Positions 33,893 to 41,492 of a stretch of 41,492 nt of DNA are shown here, one piece after another. The translations under genes were made by a program, and so were the position numbers. Source of the DNA: an uncultured Lachnospiraceae bacterium (lineage in GTDB: Bacteria; Bacillota; Clostridia; Lachnospirales; Lachnospiraceae); NCBI GenBank assembly GCA_959022495.1, contig CAUEYX010000027.1:1-41492 (forward strand), written 5' to 3'. The notes under the pieces are model-generated. The model saw nothing but the letters and a program-made list of their open reading frames with translations. It was not told the origin of the DNA and did no database searches. The first letter of the stretch is position 1. Each line of letters opens with the position of its first letter.

Positions 33893-34849
33893 ATGAGTAG
33901 TCATGTAGTAATACCGGTGCTGATCTCGTTTGCCATCAGCCTTGTGCTGGGGCCGGTGGTCATTCCTTTTTTACGGAAACTGAAGATGAAGCAGACTGAG
34001 CGTGTGGAAGGCGTGCAGTCTCATTTAAAGAAGGCGGGCACGCCGACCATGGGCGGCATTATCATCCTGATTTCGGTGATTGTGACTTCCCTGTTCTATG
34101 TGAAGGACTATCCGGAGATCATACCGGTCCTTTTCCTGACAGTGGCATTCGGACTGATCGGATTCCTGGATGACTACTTGAAAGTAGTATTGAAGCGTTC
34201 TGACGGGCTGATGCCCATGCAGAAGATGGCGCTGCAGATTGTGGTTACAGCGATTTTTGCCTTCTATTTGGTGAGAGTCGCGGATATTCCACTGACTATG
34301 CTGGTTCCCTTCTCCAACGGGTATTATCTGGATATCGGCTGGGCGGCCGTCCCGGTTCTGTTTGTCGCTGTGATTGGGACCGTCAACGGCACGAATTTTA
34401 CAGATGGGCTGGATGGCCTGGCATCCAGCGTGACTGTCCTTGTGGCGACGTTCTTTACTGTGGTAGCCGTGGGAACGAAGAGCGGCATTGAACCGGTCAC
34501 CTGCGCGGTAGTGGGGGCGCTGCTCGGATTTCTGCTCTTTAATGTATATCCGGCGAGTGTGTTTATGGGGGATACGGGTTCCCTGGCCCTCGGCGGCTTT
34601 GTGGCGGGAACGGCATATATGCTCCAGATGCCGCTGTTCATTATCATTGTGGGATTTATTTATCTGGTAGAAGTGGCGTCGGTCATGATCCAGGTGACGT
34701 ATTTTAAGAAGACAGGCGGAAAGCGGATCTTTAAGATGGCGCCGATCCATCACCACTTTGAGCTGTGCGGATGGTCAGAGACAAGGGTTGTGGCTGTGTT
34801 TTCCATTATCACGGCGCTTCTCTGCCTGATTGCGTTAATGGGGGTATAA
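33893..34849 (+). CDS. mraY: Phospho-N-acetylmuramoyl-pentapeptide transferase
   Basis: 318 residues, about ten membrane helices. MraY signatures: 'GTPTMGGIIILISVI', 'GFLDDYLKVVLKRSDGL' with the Asp pair, 'NGTNFTDGLDGLASSV' and 'MAPIHHHFELCGWSE'. It transfers phospho-MurNAc-pentapeptide from UDP to undecaprenyl phosphate, making lipid I at the inner membrane face. GAGGTGG lies five bases before ATG 33893. It is slightly shorter than E. coli MraY (360), as is common in Gram-positive bacteria. murD follows after four bases. Confidence 0.97.
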   Translation: MSSHVVIPVLISFAISLVLGPVVIPFLRKLKMKQTERVEGVQSHLKKAGTPTMGGIIILISVIVTSLFYVKDYPEIIPVLFLTVAFGLIGFLDDYLKVVLKRSDGLMPMQKMALQIVVTAIFAFYLVRVADIPLTMLVPFSNGYYLDIGWAAVPVLFVAVIGTVNGTNFTDGLDGLASSVTVLVATFFTVVAVGTKSGIEPVTCAVVGALLGFLLFNVYPASVFMGDTGSLALGGFVAGTAYMLQMPLFIIIVGFIYLVEVASVMIQVTYFKKTGGKRIFKMAPIHHHFELCGWSETRVVAVFSIITALLCLIALMGV

Positions 34850-34853
34850 TACG

Positions 34854-36257
34854 ATGGAGATTAAAGGGAAAAAGGTACTTGTATTTGGTTCCGGCATCAG
34901 CGGGGAGGCTGCGGCGGTCCTTCTCCTGCAGGAAGGCGCTGAGGTGGTCCTGTATGATGGAAATGATAAATTGAATGAAGAAGAGATCGTCAGGAGGATT
35001 GGAGAGCAGGTGTCCCAGGCTGCGGAAGAAGGCGCTGGGGCTTGTCTGGCTGAGGCGGCCGGAAGACTGCGGGCTGTGCTGGGCGCGTTTCCGGAAGCGC
35101 TTATCCATGAGATCTCGCTGACCGTGATCAGCCCGGGGGTTCCCACAGATCTTCCGGCTGTGGAACAGATGAGAGAAGCCGGAATACCTATCTGGGGCGA
35201 GATTGAGCTCGCCTATGCCCTGGGAAAAGGCGATGTCCTTGCCATTACGGGGACAAACGGGAAGACGACCACAACGGCCCTTTTGGGGCAGATTATGGCG
35301 AATTGGAAAGAGAGCACTTTTGTTGTTGGCAATATCGGCAATCCCTACACAAGCATTGTGCCTGAGACAAGGGAAGACTCCGTGATTGTGGCGGAGATGA
35401 GCAGTTTCCAGCTGGAGACCGTACATACTTTCCGGCCCAGGGTGAGCGCGATTCTCAATATTACACCGGACCATCTGAACCGCCATCACACGATGGAGGC
35501 ATATATCGCGGCGAAGGAACGGATTGCGGAAAACCAGACAAAGGAAGATGTCTGTGTGCTTAATTATGAGGATGAGGTGCTCCGCGGATTTGGAGAAAAG
35601 GTGTCTGCCGGCGTTCTATATTTCAGCAGCCGGCGTAAACTTAAAAGAGGTGTGTACCTGGACGGAGATATGATTGTCTGCGGTTTGGACGGGAAGATAC
35701 CGGTCTGCAGTGTCAGTGAGCTCCAGATCCTGGGGACCCACAATTATGAAAACGCGATGGCAGCCACGGCCATGGCATATGCCTATGGCGTACCTATGGA
35801 TATCATACGGGAGACGCTGAAAGAGTTTGCCGGAGTAGAACACCGGATTGAGTTTGTGGCTGAGAAGAACGGAGTCGCATACTATAATGACTCCAAGGGC
35901 ACGAACCCTGATGCGGCGATCCGGGGGATTCAGGCCATGAACCGCCCTACCGTGCTGATCGGCGGTGGATATGACAAAGAATCGTCCTACGACGATTGGA
36001 TTCAGGCATTCGACGGGAAAGTGAAGAAGCTGGTACTGATTGGGGCTACCAGGGAGAAGATTGCGCAGACAGCGGAAAAACTCGGGTTTACGAATACGGT
36101 GATGGCAGACACATTTGAGGAAGCTTTTGAGAAATGCGTAGAATATGCGCGGCCAGGCGATGCAGTGCTCCTTTCACCTGCGTGCGCCAGCTGGGGGATG
36201 TTTAAAAATTACGAAGAACGCGGAGATAAATTCAAAGAACTAGTAAAACAGTTATAG
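34854..36257 (+). CDS. murD: UDP-N-acetylmuramoyl-L-alanine:D-glutamate ligase
   Basis: 467 residues. The N-terminal Rossmann region starts 'KGKKVLVFGSGISGEAAAVL'; the ATP loop 'ITGTNGKTTTTALLGQ' is near residue 132; then 'VAEMSSFQLETV', 'NITPDHLNRHHTMEAY', 'NYENAMAATAMAYAYG', 'VEHRIEFVAEKNGVAYYNDS' and 'SPACASWGMFKNYEERG' identify MurD. It adds D-Glu to UDP-MurNAc-L-Ala. An Ala/Glu-rich segment after the first strands (about 40-75) makes it somewhat longer than B. subtilis MurD (451). The ribosome site TGGGGGT lies in the end of mraY. Confidence 0.97.
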   Translation: MEIKGKKVLVFGSGISGEAAAVLLLQEGAEVVLYDGNDKLNEEEIVRRIGEQVSQAAEEGAGACLAEAAGRLRAVLGAFPEALIHEISLTVISPGVPTDLPAVEQMREAGIPIWGEIELAYALGKGDVLAITGTNGKTTTTALLGQIMANWKESTFVVGNIGNPYTSIVPETREDSVIVAEMSSFQLETVHTFRPRVSAILNITPDHLNRHHTMEAYIAAKERIAENQTKEDVCVLNYEDEVLRGFGEKVSAGVLYFSSRRKLKRGVYLDGDMIVCGLDGKIPVCSVSELQILGTHNYENAMAATAMAYAYGVPMDIIRETLKEFAGVEHRIEFVAEKNGVAYYNDSKGTNPDAAIRGIQAMNRPTVLIGGGYDKESSYDDWIQAFDGKVKKLVLIGATREKIAQTAEKLGFTNTVMADTFEEAFEKCVEYARPGDAVLLSPACASWGMFKNYEERGDKFKELVKQL

Positions 36258-36270
36258 GGAGTGGAGTTTA

Positions 36271-37359
36271 TTGGAGCGTTCCAAAAAGAAGAAGAGGCGG
36301 TATGACGAGACCATGGCAGCTGTGGTCCTGATCCTTGTTGTGATCGGTCTGATTGTGCTTTACAGCACCAGCGCCTACAATGGCAGGGTGAAATTCCATG
36401 ATTCTCTGTATTATGTAAAAAAGCAGGGATTTGCCACCCTGCTCGGTCTTTTTGGCATGGTGGTGATCGCGCAGATCGACTACCATAAATGGCTGCCGTT
36501 TGCCATTCCTGGATATCTGCTGGCAATAGCGCTTTCGGTGGCTGTGATGCTGTTTGGTGATGAATATAACGGGTCCAAAAGATGGCTGTCTTTGGGGCCT
36601 TTTTCTTTTCAGCCGTCAGAGTTCGCCAAAGTGGCGGTTATCTTGTTTCTTGCCTGGCTGGTGAGCAGGAATGTCCGGCAGATGCACCGGTTTAAGACAC
36701 TGGTGCTTGTGATGCTGCCAGTGCTCCCCGTGGTGGGGCTGGTAGGAGCCAGCAATCTGAGTACTGCCATCATTATTCTGGGAATCGCGGTGGTTCTTAT
36801 TTTCGTGGCAAGCCCCAAGTACTCCCAATTTATCTGGATGGGAAGCGTGGGGATTGGGTTTATGGCGGTGTTTCTTGCCATGGAGAGCTATCGGTTAGAG
36901 CGGATCGCGATCTGGCAGCACCCGGAGAAATATGAGAAAGGCTATCAGACGCTGCAGGGGCTCTACGCCATTGGAAGCGGCGGGCTTTTCGGCAGGGGAC
37001 TTGGGAACAGTGTGCAGAAGCTGGGGTTCCTTCCTGAGGCGCAGAATGATATGATCTTTTCGATTATATGTGAAGAATTAGGACTGATAGGGGCAGGCAC
37101 GATTATTCTTCTGTTTTTGATTTTGATCTGGCGTCTTTTCGTGACAGCAGTCAGATGCCAGGACCTTCTGGGGACACTGATTGCGTCGGGAGCCATGGCA
37201 CATATGATGATCCAGGTAATCTTAAATATTGCCGTCGTGACGAACTCGATTCCAAACACAGGAATCACGCTGCCATTTATCAGTTACGGGGGGACATCGG
37301 TGATGTTTCTTTTGATGGAAATGGGACTTGTGCTCAGCGTGTCAAGTCTGGTAGAATGA
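36271..37359 (+). CDS. ftsW: Septal SEDS glycan polymerase FtsW, TTG start
   Basis: 362 residues. A short basic N-terminus ('MERSKKKKRRYDE') precedes ten membrane helices with SEDS motifs: 'GLIVLYSTSAYNGR', 'GSKRWLSLGPFSFQPSEFAK', 'GLYAIGSGGLFGRGLGNSVQ', 'LPEAQNDMIFSIICEELG' and 'PNTGITLPFISYGGTS'. It polymerises lipid II at the septum with the adjacent class B PBPs. The start is TTG 36271, five bases after GGGAGTGGAG; the first in-frame ATG falls inside the first helix and would remove the basic anchor, so TTG is preferred. Position between murD and divIB supports the division role; murG is not present next to it. Confidence 0.93.
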   Translation: MERSKKKKRRYDETMAAVVLILVVIGLIVLYSTSAYNGRVKFHDSLYYVKKQGFATLLGLFGMVVIAQIDYHKWLPFAIPGYLLAIALSVAVMLFGDEYNGSKRWLSLGPFSFQPSEFAKVAVILFLAWLVSRNVRQMHRFKTLVLVMLPVLPVVGLVGASNLSTAIIILGIAVVLIFVASPKYSQFIWMGSVGIGFMAVFLAMESYRLERIAIWQHPEKYEKGYQTLQGLYAIGSGGLFGRGLGNSVQKLGFLPEAQNDMIFSIICEELGLIGAGTIILLFLILIWRLFVTAVRCQDLLGTLIASGAMAHMMIQVILNIAVVTNSIPNTGITLPFISYGGTSVMFLLMEMGLVLSVSSLVE

Positions 37360-37394
37360 TAGAGCGGTCCGGGATGGACGAAGGAGGCAATTGG

Positions 37395-38138
37395 ATGAAG
37401 AGGAGAAAGCACAAAAAGAGAAAGATATGGCCGGTCGTGGTCTCAGTTATCTGCGCGCTTGTAGTTCTTGCGGCGGCTGCTGTATTTTTGTTTCGGACGC
37501 GCGCATTTGAAGTTGAGGGCAGTTCCTATTATGGAGAGAATACGATCACCACATGGATACAGAATGATAAATTTTCTGTGAATTCATTATATATTCTGGC
37601 AAAATATAATTTTACAGACGCGGATCTTCCGTCAGGGGTAGAGCGTCTCCAGATCTCCCTGAAAAGTCCGTGGACAGTCAAGGTCAAGGTGATAGAAAAA
37701 GAGATGGCAGGATATCTAAATTATGACGGAGCGTACCTGTATTTTGACAGCGCCGGGATCTTATCACTGCGGTCCAACCGGCTTATTGAAGGTGTGCCCT
37801 GCGTGGAGGGCCTGTCATTTGATGCGGGGAAAATGGAGATGGGAAAGACGCTTCCTGTTGAAGATGACACCATTTTTGAAAAAATCGTTGAAGTTTCAAA
37901 AAATCTGAAAAAATGCAGCCTTATGCCGGATAAGATGAGCTGTACAGACGGGAATGTCCAGGTATATTTCGGGGGTGTGGAGGTGCTCCTTGGAAGCGGC
38001 GGCTACGAGGAAAAGCTCAGCCAAGTACCCCCGATTCTCGAAAAGCTGGCAGAGTTATACCCGGATACAGCCGGAACCCTGCACCTGGAGAATTATTCAT
38101 CGGACTCCGAGTCTATACGCTTTGTTCCTGCGGCATAA
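37395..38138 (+). CDS. ftsQ: Cell division protein FtsQ/DivIB
   Basis: 247 residues. Basic N-terminus ('MKRRKHKKRKIW'), one membrane helix (about 13-34), then a POTRA-like domain ('FRTRAFEVEGSSYYGENTIT') and a beta domain ('SPWTVKVKVIEKEMAGYLNY', 'YLYFDSAGILSLRS') as in FtsQ/DivIB. It links FtsL/DivIC to the septal synthases on the outside of the cell. The open frame extends much further upstream, but ATG 37395 with AAGGAGG seven bases before it gives the proper N-terminus. No ftsA follows; the next gene is ftsZ after 180 bases. Confidence 0.9.
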   Translation: MKRRKHKKRKIWPVVVSVICALVVLAAAAVFLFRTRAFEVEGSSYYGENTITTWIQNDKFSVNSLYILAKYNFTDADLPSGVERLQISLKSPWTVKVKVIEKEMAGYLNYDGAYLYFDSAGILSLRSNRLIEGVPCVEGLSFDAGKMEMGKTLPVEDDTIFEKIVEVSKNLKKCSLMPDKMSCTDGNVQVYFGGVEVLLGSGGYEEKLSQVPPILEKLAELYPDTAGTLHLENYSSDSESIRFVPAA

Positions 38139-38215
38139 GGATCTGTCCGTCTCTGCGAGGCCTGGAAACCGCGGTTCAAATAGTGCAAAAATATCAGAAA
38201 AATAAGAAAAATCTA

Positions 38216-38244
38216 TTGATTATTTGCGGAAAAGACCTTATTAT
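38216..38244 (+). promoter_or_regulatory. SigA promoter of ftsZ
   Basis: TTGATT (38216-38221), an exact 17-base spacer and TATTAT (38239-38244); transcription would start near 38251, with a leader of about 68 bases. It lets ftsZ be expressed apart from the mraZ-regulated operon. Confidence 0.7.
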
Positions 38245-38318
38245 ATATTTATTGGATTCTATCGTTCAATAAAAGGGATGTATAAGAAATTAATAAGACG
38301 ACAAAGGAGGAAATACTC

Positions 38319-39488
38319 TTGTTAGAAATTAAAACCAACGAATCAGAAGCGGCTGCAAGAATCATTGTTGTCGGAGTAGGCGGCGGCGGAAACAACGCTG
38401 TAAACCGCATGATCGACGAGCAGATCGCGGGCGTGGAATTTATTGCAGTGAATACAGATAAACAGGCATTACAGCTCTGTAAGGCACCGACGCTGATGCA
38501 GATCGGCGAGAAGCTCACGAAGGGACTTGGCGCGGGAGCACAGCCTGAGGTGGGTGAGAAAGCGGCAGAAGAAAGTTCGGAAGAGATCTCAGCGGCATTA
38601 AAGGGAGCGGACATGGTGTTCGTAACCTGCGGTATGGGAGGCGGAACTGGTACAGGAGCAGCTCCGGTGATCGCGCGGATCGCGAAAGAGCAGGGAGCTC
38701 TGACAGTCGGTGTCGTGACAAAACCGTTCCGTTTTGAATCTAAGACAAGAATGCAGAACGCTCTTACAGGAATTGATAAATTAAAAGAGAATGTTGATAC
38801 CATTATTGTAATCCCCAACGATAAACTTCTTGAGGTTGTTGACAGACGCACAACCATGCCAGAAGCGCTCAAGAAGGCGGATGAGGTCCTTCAGCAGGGT
38901 ATCCAGGGAATTACAGACTTGATCAATGTCCCGTCACTGATCAATCTCGACTTTGCGGATATTCAGACTGTTATGAAGGACAAGGGTGTGGCTCATATCG
39001 GTATCGGTTCCGGACGCGGTGATGACAAGGCTCTTGAAGCTGTCAAAGAGGCAGTGGCAAGCCCGCTGCTTGAGACGACGATCCAGGGTGCCTCTAATGT
39101 CATTGTTAATGTATCTGGTGATATTACCCTTATGGACGCATCTGACGCTGCTGATTACGTACAGGAACTTGCGGGAGAGGGCGCAAGCATTATCTTTGGT
39201 GCAATGTATGACGATACGAAGTCAGACGAGTGTACAATCACGGTGATCGCGACAGGCTTACATAATGTAGGCGGAAGTGCTTCCAAGCTGAAAGCAAGGC
39301 TGGAAGGGCAGCAGAAGGTGGGGTCAATCCTTCCGTCGGGAGATTCTCCGGTGAGAAGCCGTCTCGACAATGAGAATAGGACAGCGGCAAGGCCGCAGGG
39401 CGGCACAATGCCGACACTGCAGCCGAGGACTCCGTCCAGCAATGTCAAAGAACAGTCAATTAAGATTCCGGATTTCTTTAAGAAATAG
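38319..39488 (+). CDS. ftsZ: Cell division GTPase FtsZ, TTG start
   Basis: 389 residues. 'IIVVGVGGGGNNAVNRMI', 'FIAVNTDKQAL', the tubulin signature 'GGGTGTGAAPVIA' near residue 107 and 'SPLLETTIQGASNVIVNVSG' are unmistakable. The tail ends in 'SIKIPDFFKK', the conserved peptide that binds membrane anchors such as FtsA or SepF. FtsZ polymerises with GTP into the division ring. The start codon is TTG 38319, eight bases after a perfect AAAGGAGG; no ATG or GTG fits. A strong terminator follows at 39525. ftsA is not in this cluster, so SepF is the likely anchor, though no sepF gene is in the window. Confidence 0.98.
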   Translation: MLEIKTNESEAAARIIVVGVGGGGNNAVNRMIDEQIAGVEFIAVNTDKQALQLCKAPTLMQIGEKLTKGLGAGAQPEVGEKAAEESSEEISAALKGADMVFVTCGMGGGTGTGAAPVIARIAKEQGALTVGVVTKPFRFESKTRMQNALTGIDKLKENVDTIIVIPNDKLLEVVDRRTTMPEALKKADEVLQQGIQGITDLINVPSLINLDFADIQTVMKDKGVAHIGIGSGRGDDKALEAVKEAVASPLLETTIQGASNVIVNVSGDITLMDASDAADYVQELAGEGASIIFGAMYDDTKSDECTITVIATGLHNVGGSASKLKARLEGQQKVGSILPSGDSPVRSRLDNENRTAARPQGGTMPTLQPRTPSSNVKEQSIKIPDFFKK

Positions 39489-39524
39489 AGGACAGGCTTT
39501 CGTAGAAGAGTGAATATGATCAAG

Positions 39525-39557
39525 ACAGACGATACAGAAATGTACCGTCTGTTTTTT
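39525..39557 (+). terminator. Intrinsic terminator after ftsZ
   Basis: ACAGACG (39525-39531) pairs with CGTCTGT (39546-39552) and TACA with TGTA inside, separated by one A/C mismatch and closed by a GAAA loop; a run of six T (39552-39557) follows. Confidence 0.92.
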
Positions 39558-39560
39558 ATG

Positions 39561-39591
39561 TCATAGGAAAGTCCTTCGGACTAACCTATGA
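39561..39591. repeat. Palindromic hairpin element between ftsZ and spoIIGA
   Basis: TCATAGG (39561-39567) pairs with CCTATGA (39585-39591), and inside it AGTCC (39570-39574) pairs with GGACT (39578-39582), separated by AA on both sides, with a TTC loop. It is perfectly symmetric and carries no T tract. It resembles small dispersed palindromes of bacterial genomes, but only one copy is in this window. Confidence 0.65.
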
Positions 39592-39628
39592 TATAAAAGC
39601 ACTCAAAAGCATTCCGTGCCTGGAATGC

Positions 39629-39635
39629 TGTCGAA
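39629..39635 (+). promoter_or_regulatory. Spo0A box (perfect TGTCGAA)
   Basis: Exact match to the 0A box consensus TGTCGAA, 27 bases upstream of the proposed -35 of spoIIGA. In Bacillus, Spo0A-P activates the spoIIG operon from such sites. Confidence 0.65.
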
Positions 39636-39661
39636 ACATATTTTTCGATGTCTGTCATTAT

Positions 39662-39694
39662 CTGACAAATTTCAACGCGTAATAGAGATATAAT
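39662..39694 (+). promoter_or_regulatory. Spo0A-dependent-type promoter of spoIIGA-sigE
   Basis: CTGACA (39662-39667) and a perfect TATAAT (39689-39694) are 21 bases apart, too far for normal SigA use. The B. subtilis spoIIG promoter is known for a similarly long spacer (22) that needs Spo0A-P. TGACAAA (39663-39669), one mismatch from an 0A box, overlaps the -35. Transcription would start near 39701. Confidence 0.65.
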
Positions 39695-39731
39695 GATACC
39701 CGGATTGATTTCCTGGGGAAGAAGGTGGAGA

Positions 39732-40526
39732 ATGTATTATGAGCTTTACATAGATATATTTTTTCTTGAAAATCTCATGATGGACAGCCTGCTCCTTCTG
39801 GCACTCAACCATATCCTGAAATGCGGCAGCACGCGGGGACGTCTCTTTCTGAGCGGCGCGCTTGGGAGTCTGCTTACTTGTGTGGTGACTGCGGCTCCTC
39901 TGCCGGGAATGGCAAAACTTTTTTTGTTCCATGCTGTCATAAACAGTGTGATGATCCTTACGGGGCTTAAAGTAAGGAATACATCGCAGTTTGTCAGGGC
40001 GTTCCTGCTTCTGTATGCCGTGTCCGCCCTGATGGGAGGAATTATGCTGATCTTGCGCCCTTATATGCGTTTGGCCAGCCTGTTCTATTGTACTGCGTTT
40101 GGGGCGTATCTTCTGCTGATGAAAATCTGGAAAATGATGCTGCGGACTGCGGGGAGGCAGAATAGCCTCCTGCAGGTGACACTGTATACGGCAAAAGGAG
40201 AAAAAACGGCGAAAGCACTCTGGGATACAGGAAATGAGCTGAGGGATTTTGTTACAGATGATCCGGTCAATGTCCTGGACCCGCATTTCCTACAAGAAAT
40301 TACGGATCTTCCGGAGGCTGAGAGAGGGTTTCATTTGATTCCCTACCGCTGCGTGGGCGGTGAGCGTGTAATGAAGGTATTTCGGATCGAAAAAATGTGT
40401 GTGCACACTGGCAGGAATAACGAAGACAGGTGGATACAGAATCCTCTGTTTGGGATAGGAGAGGAAATGCTTTCCAAAAACAATGAGTATGAGATCATCC
40501 TGAATCCGGGGATATTCTCATCATAA
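39732..40526 (+). CDS. spoIIGA: Sporulation sigma-E factor processing peptidase SpoIIGA
   Basis: 264 residues. The N-terminal half has about five membrane segments starting 'MYYELYIDIFFLENLMMDSL', the usual SpoIIGA beginning. The C-terminal half is an aspartic-protease-like domain with 'ALWDTGNELRDF', in which Asp165 of DTGN is the expected catalytic residue. The dimer sits in the sporulation septum and cleaves pro-sigma-E once signalled by SpoIIR from the forespore. The open frame extends to an ATG at 39693, but that codon lies within the -10 region; ATG 39732 with AAGGTGG before it fits the family. sigE follows after 93 bases. Confidence 0.95.
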   Translation: MYYELYIDIFFLENLMMDSLLLLALNHILKCGSTRGRLFLSGALGSLLTCVVTAAPLPGMAKLFLFHAVINSVMILTGLKVRNTSQFVRAFLLLYAVSALMGGIMLILRPYMRLASLFYCTAFGAYLLLMKIWKMMLRTAGRQNSLLQVTLYTAKGEKTAKALWDTGNELRDFVTDDPVNVLDPHFLQEITDLPEAERGFHLIPYRCVGGERVMKVFRIEKMCVHTGRNNEDRWIQNPLFGIGEEMLSKNNEYEIILNPGIFSS

Positions 40527-40619
40527 AAGTACTGTGAAAGACGGAACCTGCCCGGACGGATATGTGGAAGCGGTCCGCGGGATGCCGTCATGCAGGAATC
40601 AAATAGAGGAGGAGATAAG

Positions 40620-41360
40620 ATGATTGTAAAAGTAGCTGTTCCGCAGCAGTTCAAACTGCGGGTGATACCGGATATTAAAAACCTGATATTCGGGAGCGGC
40701 CGGGAGATCCATTACATAGGGGGAACGGAAGTGCTTCCTCCGCCCCTGGAAGGCGCGCACGAAAAAGAGATCATACAAAAACTGGGGACGGAAAGCGCGG
40801 AGGAGGCAAAAAAAACGTTGATCGAACATAATCTCCGCCTTGTCGTGTATATTGCGAAAAAATTTGATAATACAGGGGTTGGAGTTGAGGATTTGATCTC
40901 CATTGGCACGATTGGACTGATTAAGGCGATCAATACATTTAATCCGGCGAAAAAGATCAAACTTGCCACCTACGCATCACGCTGCATCGAAAATGAGATC
41001 CTGATGTATCTGAGGCGAAACAGTAAGACGAAGCTGGAGGTCTCCATTGATGAGCCGCTCAATGTGGATTGGGACGGCAATGAACTGCTTTTGTCAGACA
41101 TTCTGGGAACGGAAGAGGATACCATATACCGGGATCTTGAGAATGAGGCAGAGCGTAAGCTGCTGATCCGCGCCCTGAATAAACTGAACAGCCGCGAAAA
41201 AATGATCGTGCGCATGCGGTTTGGACTGGATGATCCAGAAGGGCATGAAAAAACTCAGAAAGAAGTGGCGGACCTGCTGGGGATATCACAGTCATACATA
41301 TCACGGTTGGAGAAAAAAATCATGCAGAGACTCAAAAGAGAGATGGTACGTTACGAATAA
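40620..41360 (+). CDS. sigE: Pro-sigma-E, mother-cell sporulation sigma factor
   Basis: 246 residues. An N-terminal pro-sequence of about 30 residues ends near 'IHYIGGTEVLPPPLEG', closely like the SpoIIGA cleavage region of Bacillus pro-sigma-E. Region 2 follows with 'IEHNLRLVVYIAKKFDNTGV', 'DLISIGTIGLIKAINTF' and 'KLATYASRCIENEILMYLRR', and region 4 ends in a helix-turn-helix 'TQKEVADLLGISQSYISRLE'. Sigma-E directs early mother-cell genes, including cotJ in Bacillus. An ATG 30 bases upstream is in frame, but GAGGAGGAG serves ATG 40620. In Bacillus sigG comes next; the window ends 132 bases on, so it cannot be confirmed. Confidence 0.96.
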   Translation: MIVKVAVPQQFKLRVIPDIKNLIFGSGREIHYIGGTEVLPPPLEGAHEKEIIQKLGTESAEEAKKTLIEHNLRLVVYIAKKFDNTGVGVEDLISIGTIGLIKAINTFNPAKKIKLATYASRCIENEILMYLRRNSKTKLEVSIDEPLNVDWDGNELLLSDILGTEEDTIYRDLENEAERKLLIRALNKLNSREKMIVRMRFGLDDPEGHEKTQKEVADLLGISQSYISRLEKKIMQRLKREMVRYE

Positions 41361-41492
41361 AAATCTGGATTTGCCGGGGAGACGATTTTGGAGGATGGGT
41401 CCGAAAACAGCAGGATTATTTGGGGACGTATTCGTGAAGAGGGGCGGGGCGGATCAGGTTCCGTTCCATGATTTGGGAAAGATCTAAAAGGA

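Noticed and set aside
34025..34756. Long minus-strand open frames opposite mraY, murD and other dcw genes
   Set aside because: They overlap strongly conserved + strand genes, lack ribosome sites and have compositions expected of shadow frames.
41395..41487. Possible 30-residue reading frame after sigE, preceded by GGAGG
   Set aside because: The GGAGG touches the ATG with no spacer, the peptide matches nothing I know and the window ends; coding support is too weak. The AAAAGGA at the very end may be the ribosome site of the next gene, which in Bacillus would be sigG.
1..41492. CRISPR array, insertion sequence, prophage or attachment site
   Set aside because: No regularly spaced identical repeats with spacers, no transposase, integrase or phage genes, and no duplicated tRNA end were seen near tRNA-Pro.

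Overview
The window looks like a chromosomal segment of a spore-forming Bacillota of class Clostridia, most likely Lachnospiraceae. The evidence is Gram-positive division, wall and sporulation gene sets (mraZ to ftsZ, spoIIGA-sigE, cotJABC), SigA-type promoters, strong AGGAGG ribosome sites, a tRNA without an encoded CCA, and a cohesin-like surface protein. Genus cannot be set from the sequence alone. All genes run on the + strand except the cotJABC operon.

Region 1 (20-11734) is a cell-surface polysaccharide locus: a TagGH/Wzm-Wzt type ABC exporter, a fused GT-B/GT-A glycosyltransferase, a polysaccharide pyruvyl transferase, two more glycosyltransferases, UDP-GlcNAc 2-epimerase, a UDP-galactopyranose-mutase/HemY-like flavoprotein and a membrane-anchored polysaccharide deacetylase, closed by a probable terminator. 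By eye the first 8 kb are AT-richer than the rest, as in exchangeable glycan loci. Region 2 (11852-18051) starts from its own promoter with a polyprenyl-phosphate sugar phosphotransferase, a TagA/WecG ManNAc transferase, two tandem paralogous GT-B enzymes and an LCP ligase. Together the two regions can be read as one pathway: lipid-linked primer, ManNAc addition, chain growth, pyruvylation, export and attachment to peptidoglycan.

Region 3 (18056-27762) holds single-function units: a secreted cohesin-like protein with a very acidic cytoplasmic tail, an HtrA protease, cotJABC on the opposite strand, tRNA-Pro(GGG), a glutamine-dependent asparagine synthetase family protein, a SEDS (FtsW/RodA) protein with a long basic N-terminal extension, a DegV protein and a small membrane protein ended by a strong terminator.

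Region 4 (27832-39557) is a compact dcw cluster: mraZ, rsmH, ftsL-like, two class B PBPs, mraY, murD, ftsW, divIB/ftsQ, ftsZ. murE, murF, murG and ftsA are absent from it. The mraZ promoter overlaps a 10-bp-phased array of AGTGGT repeats that matches the known logic of MraZ autoregulation. A terminator-like hairpin sits between the two PBP genes and touches the second start codon. ftsZ has its own promoter and a TTG start.

Region 5 (39561-41492) is spoIIGA-sigE, preceded by a palindrome and by a probable Spo0A-activated promoter with 0A boxes and a long 21-bp spacer. No wholly unknown multi-gene system is evident. The most unusual signals are the acidic-tailed cohesin protein, the hairpin at the second PBP start, that PBP's KTA in place of KTG, and the MraZ operator array.
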